This document shows positions 6,415 through 11,140 of a DNA stretch of 16,868 bases, piece by piece. Under the pieces are notes generated by a model that did not search any database, was not told where the DNA came from, and saw nothing but the letters and a program-made list of their open reading frames with translations. The DNA is from JAYTJL01 sp043731125 (GTDB lineage Bacteria > Patescibacteriota > Saccharimonadia > Saccharimonadales > UBA10212): assembly GCA_043731125.1 (NCBI GenBank), contig JAYTJL010000024.1, positions 1 to 16,868 of the forward strand, written 5' to 3'. Numbering within the stretch: position 1 is the first letter of the stretch; every line of letters starts with the position of its first letter. Both the position numbers and the translations under genes were made by a program.

Positions 6415-7241
6415 AGTTGCTTAACGAACTCGCCCCAGTCTTTGTCACTATTACGTAATTTGCTTACTGATTTAACGTATCTATGCCCATTAGTAAATTC
6501 TTGACCGGGTATGCTTGTAACTTTTTTTAGATCGTTTGCTGAGACAAACCCACATATCCAAACGGGTACTTGATCCAATGGTTCTATCTTTCTTGATTGA
6601 TCATCTTGCTCAAGGAGATCTTTAGCGTTTTTAAAAAATGAATGCTCTCTTAAAATTCTGAAAAGATGGTCGCTTGGTAATCCAACACGTACAAAGACGT
6701 ATACGTCACTTTTGCGACTGGAAGATTCTACCTCGTTAGCTCCCAATACTAGAAAAGCATTCTTCATTTTACTAGCTTTCACACCTACGCCAATCTTAGG
6801 CCTACGACTCACCCCGTTCTCTATCACAAAGTCTATATCCTGTGGAGTTATATCGGTCGTATGCACATCCTCATCTAACTTTATAATGGTAGAGAATTTA
6901 CTTTTAAGAAATTGTTGCAAGGCATGCTCCGCAAGAATTCCTAGAATTACATCATCAGCTGCCTGTACTTCAGATCTCTGCCCACGAATTCCGTGTAATG
7001 ACATCCCGCCGTACGCCATTCTAATTGCAAATTCAAAGCATTTCTCATAATCATTTCTTGCAAGATTTATTGTTCTACTATCTTTTAGTTGTTTCCACTC
7101 TATTAATTCACTTCTCTCAAAATACCATCGACCTCTAATCTTTTCACCTGATATTTCTTTGCTCAAATTGAAATAGTTGTTGAATTCCTTCAACGTAATC
7201 CCAAGGTAAGAAACAGCATCAGCTTTTGAAATTTTACTCAT
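6411..7241 (-). CDS. Probable type II restriction endonuclease with N-terminal helix-turn-helix
   Basis: 276 residues, tail to tail with the methyltransferase; the stop codons overlap (TAG at 6412-6414, TAA complement at 6411-6413). Residues 1-52 look like an excisionase/MerR-type helix-turn-helix (ADAVSYLGITLKEFNNYF ... GRWYFERSELIEWKQ). The rest fits a PD-(D/E)xK nuclease: a helix with E105 (LAEHALQQFL), D135 and D137 (PQDIDFVI), then a strand with K155 (KIGVGVKASK). The expected acidic residue of ExK is Gly153, so the site is atypical. Position beside a C5 methyltransferase is the main reason for calling it the cognate endonuclease. It has its own promoter, with the -10 box 6 nt from the ATG, and may be regulated by its own or the partner's DNA-binding domain. 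Nuclease activity is inference. Confidence 0.75.
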   Translation of the reverse strand: MSKISKADAVSYLGITLKEFNNYFNLSKEISGEKIRGRWYFERSELIEWKQLKDSRTINLARNDYEKCFEFAIRMAYGGMSLHGIRGQRSEVQAADDVILGILAEHALQQFLKSKFSTIIKLDEDVHTTDITPQDIDFVIENGVSRRPKIGVGVKASKMKNAFLVLGANEVESSSRKSDVYVFVRVGLPSDHLFRILREHSFFKNAKDLLEQDDQSRKIEPLDQVPVWICGFVSANDLKKVTSIPGQEFTNGHRYVKSVSKLRNSDKDWGEFVKQL

Positions 7242-7247
7242 GGATGT

Positions 7248-7275
7248 ATTCTACTCCGTTGTTACAGAATGTACA
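7248..7275 (-). promoter_or_regulatory. Promoter of the endonuclease gene
   Basis: On the minus strand TGTACA (7270-7275), a 16-bp spacer and TAGAAT (7248-7253), ending 6 nt before the ATG at 7241. GGAG just before the -10 box could be a weak Shine-Dalgarno, but the short distance favours a leaderless mRNA. The same TGTACA-16 layout occurs at 7573-7600. Confidence 0.6.
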
Positions 7276-7280
7276 GGGGG

Positions 7281-7565
7281 CTAGTGTAGGCGGCTATAAA
7301 TGGTTAGGATTAATACCATGGCACCTAGCGTACGGCGGAAGTAATTAACGCCTTGAATTATTTCTAGCATTGCCCAAAAAATTATTGCCAGTAGCGCAGT
7401 ATAGCTAAGTGCTCTATAGACTGAGCCCTCGGTAACTATTTTGCCAGCAACAGTTGCACCAAACCAAATGATAATTGGCAAATTGGGCCGTGCATACAGC
7501 GCCAATTTGCCGCTTCTGTCTCTAAACCATTTATCTACAAACTTAGCTCCGCTTTTTGATGTCAC
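7281..7565 (-). CDS. Small integral membrane protein
   Basis: 94 residues from a GTG at 7565. A basic amphipathic N-terminus (about 1-25, with DKWFRDRSGKLALYARP) is followed by three hydrophobic segments at about 27-45, 51-69 and 78-90 with Arg pairs between (YFRR). This predicts a small inner-membrane protein with two or three helices; no family was recognised. The GTG is supported by a TGTACA-16-TATACT promoter whose -10 box ends 7 nt upstream, so initiation may be leaderless on GTG. It ends 39 nt upstream of the endonuclease start on the same strand, but that gene has its own promoter. Confidence 0.75.
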   Translation of the reverse strand: MTSKSGAKFVDKWFRDRSGKLALYARPNLPIIIWFGATVAGKIVTEGSVYRALSYTALLAIIFWAMLEIIQGVNYFRRTLGAMVLILTIYSRLH

Positions 7566-7572
7566 AAGCAGA

Positions 7573-7600
7573 AGTATAACCTGCTAGGTTAGTTTGTACA
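7573..7600 (-). promoter_or_regulatory. Promoter of the small membrane protein gene
   Basis: On the minus strand TGTACA (7595-7600), 16-bp spacer, TATACT (7573-7578), then 7 nt to the GTG start. A GC-rich palindrome (7602-7616) abuts the -35 box and could be an operator. Confidence 0.65.
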
Positions 7601-7601
7601 G

Positions 7602-7616
7602 CCCGCCATAGGCGGG
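7602..7616. other. GC-rich palindrome CCCGCCATAGGCGGG
   Basis: A perfect 6-bp inverted repeat with a 3-nt centre lies one base from a -35 box. No T-run follows on either strand, so it is more likely a protein-binding or cruciform site than a terminator. It stands out against the AT-rich spacer. Confidence 0.6.
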
Positions 7617-7624
7617 AGAATAAG

Positions 7625-7673
7625 TTATAACTGGTAGTTGGAAGTTGGTAGGTAGTAGATAGCGGTTAGTTGC
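7625..7673. repeat. Degenerate 7-bp tandem repeat
   Basis: Seven units in one phase: TTATAAC, TGGTAGT, TGGAAGT, TGGTAGG, TAGTAGA, TAGCGGT, TAGTTGC. T is fixed at position 1 and the consensus is near TGGTAGT, a rotation of the GGTAGTT units at 9838 and one base from the reverse complement of the perfect array at 1014. It ends 7 nt before the promoter at 7681. Confidence 0.75.
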
Positions 7674-7680
7674 TTATGCA

Positions 7681-7709
7681 TTGACAGTTTGTCCCGTATG
7701 GCATATAAT
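7681..7709 (+). promoter_or_regulatory. Perfect-consensus sigma70 promoter of small RNA 1
   Basis: TTGACA (7681-7686), exactly 17 bp, TATAAT (7704-7709). It is the strongest promoter in the window, yet no gene of normal length follows on this strand. Transcription should start near 7715-7717. Confidence 0.9.
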
Positions 7710-7715
7710 ACTTTA

Positions 7716-7768
7716 TGAAGTCCTCCGGCCGTGGTTTATATACCACACATAGCGCGAGGCTTTTTATT
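7716..7768 (+). ncRNA. Candidate small RNA 1 (self-closing, with terminator)
   Basis: The predicted transcript is about 53 nt. Its 5' end AAGUCCUC (7718-7725) pairs with GAGGCUU (7756-7762) with one bulged U, and the 3' arm runs into a U-tract (7761-7765). Inside is a GUGGU/ACCAC hairpin (7731-7746). So the stem that closes the molecule is also the terminator stem. No plus-strand gene follows, and the next unit has its own promoter. No known RNA family was recognised. An alternative reading is a leaderless 23-codon ORF from the ATG at 7715 (5 nt after the -10 box, stop at 7784-7786), but that frame runs through the U-tract. Confidence 0.6.
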
Positions 7769-7782
7769 TACCCTGTAATATA

Positions 7783-7812
7783 TTGACAGATTTATCAATG
7801 CCTTGATATACT
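7783..7812 (+). promoter_or_regulatory. Sigma70 promoter of small RNA 2
   Basis: TTGACA (7783-7788), an 18-bp spacer and TATACT (7807-7812). Start expected near 7819. It lies only about 15 nt beyond the U-tract of small RNA 1, giving a tight tandem arrangement. Confidence 0.85.
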
Positions 7813-7818
7813 ATTGAT

Positions 7819-7878
7819 ATCACCATGACCGAGCTAAGTCGCCTAAGGTTTCGACCGACCGCGGATCTCGGTCTTTTT
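7819..7878 (+). ncRNA. Candidate small RNA 2 (self-closing, antisense to NYN gene 3' end)
   Basis: About 60 nt. GACCGAG (7827-7833) is exactly complementary to CTCGGTC (7867-7873), which is followed by TTTTT (7874-7878). A competing shorter terminator stem is GACCG (7857-7861) with CGGTC (7869-7873), so the 3' arm can switch partners. The last 36 nt are antisense to the end of the NYN nuclease gene. Like unit 1, the ends pair with each other and the transcript stops at a U-tract. A 20-codon ORF from the ATG at 7825 crosses the terminator and is thought less likely. Family unknown. Confidence 0.6.
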
Positions 7879-8391
7879 AGACTCTAAACTCTTCTTTAAT
7901 AGATCTATACGGACAATGTAGTTATTGAATTGCCTTAGAAGCCCTGAGTATTGCTTGTTCGGTACAAGTATATGAGCTAGCTTCTCTTTATCGTGCAAGA
8001 AATCGGCTAGGCAAAAGAAGTCCCCGTCTCCGGATACAATAATAGCTTTGTTATAGTCAGCAAATTTAATAGCGGACGCATATAATACCAACTCTGCATC
8101 AACATTTCCTTTTACAACTGTTCTGCTACCCTTTTTAACTTCAACAACTGGTCGGAACACTAAAATATACCCCATTTCTTGTAATGCTTCGTACATTTTG
8201 GCATTCGCGGGCATCATCCCTATAAAAAGGTAGGCTTTCTGCACTTGATATTTGTTTTTTAGGTACAATCGAAACTTACGAAAATCTAGTCGCCATCCAG
8301 CGCTCTGGACGCCTAAGTTCAAGTTTTGACTATCAATAAAAGCATAGACTACTGGTTTTGATTTATTAGGTTTTGGTGTAGATGGTTTCAT
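7843..8391 (-). CDS. NYN domain (LabA/DUF88-type) nuclease
   Basis: 182 residues from the ATG at 8391. That start has GGGAGG 9 nt upstream and a TATAAT box at 8422-8427. The frame extends to a GTG at 8436, but this would lie upstream of the promoter. The NYN (PIN-like) fold is shown by VVYAFIDSQNLNLG (14-27, D20 and N23), GNVDAELVLYA (95-105, D98) and IIVSGDGDF (117-125, D122 and D124). These four acids would bind Mg2+. NYN proteins are mostly RNases acting in RNA processing or defence; LabA-type members also affect gene expression. The C-terminus is basic (KKTEIRGRSKP). Its 3' end is overlapped by the antisense small RNA 2, so that RNA could be a regulator or a substrate; this is inference. 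It has no fused partner domain. Confidence 0.9.
   Translation of the reverse strand: MKPSTPKPNKSKPVVYAFIDSQNLNLGVQSAGWRLDFRKFRLYLKNKYQVQKAYLFIGMMPANAKMYEALQEMGYILVFRPVVEVKKGSRTVVKGNVDAELVLYASAIKFADYNKAIIVSGDGDFFCLADFLHDKEKLAHILVPNKQYSGLLRQFNNYIVRIDLLKKSLESKKTEIRGRSKP
7857..7878 (+). terminator. Rho-independent terminator of small RNA 2
   Basis: Stem GACCG/CGGTC with a 7-nt loop and a run of five T. It lies inside the last codons of the minus-strand NYN gene. Confidence 0.7.
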
Positions 8392-8400
8392 AATTGATAA

Positions 8401-8427
8401 CCTCCCACCAGATTTGCCTAAATTATA
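8401..8427 (-). promoter_or_regulatory. Promoter -10 box and strong Shine-Dalgarno of the NYN gene
   Basis: TATAAT (8422-8427, minus) and GGGAGG (8401-8406, minus), the latter 9 nt before the ATG. They decide the start at 8391 over the GTG at 8436. No clear -35 box; a TAGCC/GGCTA hairpin lies upstream (8442-8454). Confidence 0.7.
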
Positions 8428-8491
8428 CCCCTCCACCGTAGCCTTTGGCTATAGCGGACAAGTGTTATAACAGATTGTTCAGAAGGATGAC

Positions 8492-8519
8492 TGATAACTG
8501 GTGACTTATAACTGTAGTT
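8492..8519. repeat. Short degenerate heptamer array reaching a stop codon
   Basis: Four units: TGATAAC, TGGTGAC, TTATAAC, TGTAGTT. The last overlaps the minus-strand stop codon of the next gene (8518-8520). TGATAAC recurs in the array at 13451-13499 and TTATAAC at 7625. Confidence 0.55.
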
Positions 8520-8967
8520 ATTTTTCTAGTCTTAACTCTTGAATCCGAGTGACTGGTACTAGCACGTGCTGGTTGGGTACCGTTAATTGACGAATCTCGT
8601 CTAGGTCCACGGCATGGGTTAACCTAACAAAGGGTACTTTGTGAAGCGGACCACTATAACTATCAGACTTCCAGTCTGGGCGCATTTCAATACTGTTGAA
8701 CAGTCCAATAATGTAATGCTCATCAGGATCTCCTTGGTAATCCTTTGGCTCCCTCAAGTAGTATGACTGGGTAGGTTTGTGGCCATCCTCTGACATTTTA
8801 GCCACCGAATAATGGTCGGCTAGCATCTGCAGCTGATAACCCCGCCCAGCGTACATGTAATTAACCATGGCACACCACTCGCCGTCAGGCACCTCTGGAA
8901 TTGGAATCTCTTCAATGTCTCGAAGCGTAGGCACAATATCCCACTTAGGCATGTTCTTCTCACTCAT
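8518..8967 (-). CDS. Hypothetical protein
   Basis: 149 residues, not recognised. It is soluble, acidic and rich in Tyr, His and Pro. Notable stretches are EVPDGEWCAMVNYMYAGRGY (24-43), YYLREPKDYQGDPDEHYIIG (69-88) and a C-terminal VPFVRLTHAVDLDEI. No signal peptide, membrane helix or clear catalytic motif. The ATG at 8967 is set by a TGTACT-17-TATAAT promoter whose -10 box ends 8 nt upstream, with no Shine-Dalgarno, so a leaderless mRNA is likely. A heptamer array begins at its stop codon. It is followed by the NYN gene on the same strand, which has its own promoter, so no operon is implied. Confidence 0.8.
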   Translation of the reverse strand: MSEKNMPKWDIVPTLRDIEEIPIPEVPDGEWCAMVNYMYAGRGYQLQMLADHYSVAKMSEDGHKPTQSYYLREPKDYQGDPDEHYIIGLFNSIEMRPDWKSDSYSGPLHKVPFVRLTHAVDLDEIRQLTVPNQHVLVPVTRIQELRLEK

Positions 8968-8975
8968 GAAAAAAT

Positions 8976-9004
8976 ATTATACCCCCGCTGCGACAGATAG
9001 TACA
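8976..9004 (-). promoter_or_regulatory. Promoter of the gene at 8967
   Basis: On the minus strand TGTACT (8999-9004), 17-bp spacer, TATAAT (8976-8981), 8 nt before the ATG. This is the third TGTAC(A/T) -35 box in 1.8 kb. Confidence 0.75.
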
Positions 9005-9013
9005 GCAGTTGAT

Positions 9014-9715
9014 TTACTGGCCGGTAGGCAAGGTAACGGAGTTGGCTGGAGCGGCAACGGTTACATTCTTATACTCATATGTAATATCGCTAGATGATGT
9101 GGCTGTAGCAGTAGTAACCTTGGCAATTTTCTTAGTGCTAGCGTTAACGTACATGGTTGTGGTTGCACCAGCGCTGCTAACACTCCAAACGTCACAAGTT
9201 CCGCCGCCACCTGGGCAGGTTTGTTGGCCTTTATATGCAGCTGTATCTTTAAGGCTAGCAATACGGTTAGAATCGTACTGATAAGCACTTGGGTCAAAGC
9301 CAGATCCGCTTGTACTGCTTGAAGGATATTTAATGCAGGTGTCGGTGCCATTGCATAGATAGTAGGCATCGGCTGTGTAGATTAGACTAACGTCTTTACC
9401 ATCAGCCTTGTAGGCGTAACTTACGTTGCCGTCGCCATCAGAACTCATAACTCCATTGACCTTTTGGCCACCGCTGGTGGTAGTACTAACAGTTGCCACA
9501 AAAGGCATGCCAGAAGTAGAGGCTGCACTAAGAGTATTGGCGGTTTCTTTAGTCTTAGCTGCTTGAGCAGCCTGGGCGGCTTGTTGGGCCTGCTCGTCAT
9601 TATTGTTTTTATTAACAAAATACGCGGCTGCTCCTCCGACAAGTATTAACACCAAAACAATCAGCATAATAACTGATTTTTTACTTTTTTTGCTACTGGT
9701 TGATTGTTCGTCCAT
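9014..9715 (-). CDS. Membrane-anchored extracellular protein, Ser/Thr-rich
   Basis: 233 residues. A short basic cytoplasmic start (KKSKKS) leads to one membrane helix (about 14-34), an Ala/Gln linker (QAQQAAQAAQAAK, 42-54) and an outside domain rich in Ser, Thr, Gly and Tyr. Four cysteines (121, 127 and 167, 174) form two close pairs that could be disulfides (CNGTDTC, CPGGGGTC). The alternating beta pattern and the ending STKKIAKVTTATAT..YEYKNVTVAAPANSVTLP recall LolA/LppX-type lipoprotein folds in actinobacterial-like envelopes, but there is no lipobox and this is only a suggestion. AGGGAG lies about 11 nt before the ATG. Expected at the cell surface. Confidence 0.8.
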   Translation of the reverse strand: MDEQSTSSKKSKKSVIMLIVLVLILVGGAAAYFVNKNNNDEQAQQAAQAAQAAKTKETANTLSAASTSGMPFVATVSTTTSGGQKVNGVMSSDGDGNVSYAYKADGKDVSLIYTADAYYLCNGTDTCIKYPSSSTSGSGFDPSAYQYDSNRIASLKDTAAYKGQQTCPGGGGTCDVWSVSSAGATTTMYVNASTKKIAKVTTATATSSSDITYEYKNVTVAAPANSVTLPTGQ

Positions 9716-9837
9716 CTTCTAAATGCTCCCTTATGTTCTATATGTCTTTTAGTGTACCACTTGGTGGATCAGCACAATATTGCTCATCCTTTTTTCAATA
9801 CCAGCCTGCCAGAACAGATTGTACAGTAGGATTAAGC

Positions 9838-9886
9838 GGTAATTGGTAGTTGGTAGGTGGTAGTTGGTAGATGGTAGGTGGTAGGT
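9838..9886. repeat. 7-bp tandem repeat (GGTAGKT)
   Basis: Seven units in phase: GGTAATT, GGTAGTT, GGTAGGT, GGTAGTT, GGTAGAT, GGTAGGT, GGTAGGT. The first four bases are invariant. It lies in the 199-bp spacer between two minus-strand genes and is one base per unit from the reverse complement of the array at 1014. Apart from it and a TGTACA (9820-9825 region) I see nothing definite in this spacer. Confidence 0.85.
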
Positions 9887-9914
9887 GTTCGGCTGATTCA
9901 GAGAGTTCTGATTT

Positions 9915-10448
9915 TTACGCCGGATTTAGGTTAAATTCGAACGGCGGCATAATGTGACTTACTGTAGTGCCATCTGGAGTGTAGTCTATGTCTACATATT
10001 CAAGCACACCAACGTCGTAAAATTCTGGAGCTTTATCTACAGCCACTGCGTGCATGGGTGAATTTTTTAGAGTGTTACTGGCAGTTTCGATATCTTTCCA
10101 TATGCAGATAGTCGTACACTTCCTATCCATGTCTTTTTGTCCCGGAAAGTACCCATAAAATCCGGGTGTACCGGCAATTTCTCTGTACGCGTCTGTGTCT
10201 GTTTTTTCAACATCTACCTCGTCTCTACCCTCTTTGGCAATAGAGTGGTAGCCGAATCCAAAAAATTTACCGTAGCCCACCTGCTGCTCTTGGTCAATCT
10301 GTGTCATTAAACCGTGTGCATCAACTGTGTCGGCTAACGGTTGAATACCATGCTTTTCAAGCGCCGTTAAATCGACTTCTACTATTTCTTGGGTTGGTGT
10401 TTCTTGGTCTGCCCAACCTTCTCCCAGCTTTGGGGTAAATTCTCTCAT
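9915..10448 (-). CDS. Hypothetical protein, monooxygenase-like (ABM fold?)
   Basis: 177 residues, soluble. The C-terminal half (CTTICIWKDIETASNTLKNS then PMHAVAVDKAPEFYDVGVLE, about 111-150) looks like a dimeric ferredoxin-like barrel of the antibiotic biosynthesis monooxygenase/DUF3291 type. In these a strand ending in W is followed by a helix with a conserved S/P-H-x-x-A turn. The central FFGFGYHSIA and GFYGYFPGQ segments fit extra strands. Members either oxidise small aromatic molecules without cofactor or have no known activity. The ATG at 10448 is preceded by a 13-bp palindrome and by TGATATTTT as a possible extended -10 box; no Shine-Dalgarno. Fold assignment is tentative. Confidence 0.75.
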   Translation of the reverse strand: MREFTPKLGEGWADQETPTQEIVEVDLTALEKHGIQPLADTVDAHGLMTQIDQEQQVGYGKFFGFGYHSIAKEGRDEVDVEKTDTDAYREIAGTPGFYGYFPGQKDMDRKCTTICIWKDIETASNTLKNSPMHAVAVDKAPEFYDVGVLEYVDIDYTPDGTTVSHIMPPFEFNLNPA

Positions 10449-10449
10449 C

Positions 10450-10462
10450 TTGCACTGTGCAA
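10450..10462. promoter_or_regulatory. 13-bp perfect palindrome TTGCACTGTGCAA, candidate operator
   Basis: Two 6-bp arms around one base, one nucleotide upstream of the ATG of the minus-strand gene at 10448 and covering its likely transcription start. A bound repressor would block initiation. It overlaps the GTG-type palindrome at 10457-10470. Confidence 0.5.
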
Positions 10463-10470
10463 AATATCAC
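10457..10470. promoter_or_regulatory. 14-bp motif GTGCAAAATATCAC, candidate operator
   Basis: It matches GTGNNANNTATCAC, also found at 2704-2717 and 11056-11069. It lies between the divergent genes at 10448 and 10564. Confidence 0.4.
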
Positions 10471-10563
10471 AAATACTCATAAATATACAGCTTGTGGCAA
10501 CTTTGAATACTAAATATCGACTATTGGGCGCATAATAAAAGCATAAACAGGGAGGTAGTAGCA

Positions 10564-10764
10564 ATGGCAGATAAAAAATCTAAAAAACAGCACGTGGCAA
10601 ATAACGGTGGCATGGGTTCGGCCTACTTTGTGGCAATGATAGGTGCGGCCGTCTATTGGGTGGGCGTGGCTGACGGTTTTGGCGAAGTGGTAGTGGCTCT
10701 ACTTAAAGCCCTGGTATGGCCAGGCTTTTTGGTCTATGAGTTATTGCAGTTTATATCTGGGTAA
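10564..10764 (+). CDS. Small membrane protein, two helices
   Basis: 66 residues. The ATG is preceded by GGGAGG 8 nt upstream (10550-10555) and a CATAAT -10 box (10531-10536). A Lys-rich start (MADKKSKKQH) is followed by a hydrophobic segment (about 17-36, YFVAMIGAAVYWVGVADGF) and a second (about 42-64) containing ALVWPGFLVYELLQF. The pattern VWPxxLVYxLLxF is one I recall from small conserved membrane proteins in many bacteria, with no established function. It is convergent with the gene at 10962 (stops 3 nt apart) and divergent from the monooxygenase-like gene. Confidence 0.85.
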   Translation: MADKKSKKQHVANNGGMGSAYFVAMIGAAVYWVGVADGFGEVVVALLKALVWPGFLVYELLQFISG

Positions 10765-10767
10765 AAA

Positions 10768-10962
10768 CTATCTGTGGCGAGCTAGTAAAGACGTTCTGGG
10801 GCCCCTGCGAGCGGCCATAAAATTAAACTTTGTGGAATAATCAAGCCTTGGTATAAGAATAAGCTGGTGGTCGGGAGCGCGCCGAATCTCCCACTGCATA
10901 TGGTTTGGCTGGTTAATTTTAGCCTCTTTTTTGGGCTTTGCTTTGTATGTAAATGGTTTCAT
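10768..10962 (-). CDS. Small basic hypothetical protein
   Basis: 64 residues, very basic (many Lys and Arg; N-terminus MKPFTYKAKPKKEAK, C-terminus ending RGPRTSLLARHR), no membrane segment. The ATG at 10962 has AGGGGA about 6 nt upstream and a TATTAAT -10-like box further up, which supports a real gene. Composition would suit nucleic-acid binding, but no family was recognised. A perfect palindrome (11056-11069) lies 93 nt upstream. Shortness leaves room for doubt. Confidence 0.5.
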   Translation of the reverse strand: MKPFTYKAKPKKEAKINQPNHMQWEIRRAPDHQLILIPRLDYSTKFNFMAARRGPRTSLLARHR

Positions 10963-11055
10963 AAATTCCCCTAGCGCTTAGTTGGCTTTTTACTGTCTTG
11001 TTTTACTCTCCCCCTTTCTAATTAATACTGTACTCCTTGTCCACTAGCGTTGTCT

Positions 11056-11069
11056 GTGATAGTTATCAC
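11056..11069. promoter_or_regulatory. 14-bp perfect palindrome GTGATAGTTATCAC, candidate operator
   Basis: Perfect 6-bp arms around a 2-bp centre, upstream of the small gene at 10962 and downstream of the collagen-like gene terminator. It is the best copy of a motif seen three times in the window. Confidence 0.5.
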
Positions 11070-11087
11070 GCTAGTGCTAGTGTAATC

Positions 11088-11115
11088 TAAAAGACCCCGC
11101 ACACTAGGTACGGGG
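11088..11115 (-). terminator. Rho-independent terminator of the collagen-like gene
   Basis: On the minus strand CCCCGTAC pairs with GTGCGGGG (8 bp including one G-U, loop of 5), followed by TCTTTTAG. It lies 26 nt past the stop codon. Confidence 0.85.
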
Positions 11116-11140
11116 CTGTTAACTGTTTTGGGTTTTGTAT

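Noticed and set aside
7715..7786. Leaderless 23-codon peptide gene from the ATG at 7715
   Set aside because: The start spacing would fit, but the RNA closes on itself and runs into a U-tract within this frame; kept only as an alternative to small RNA 1.
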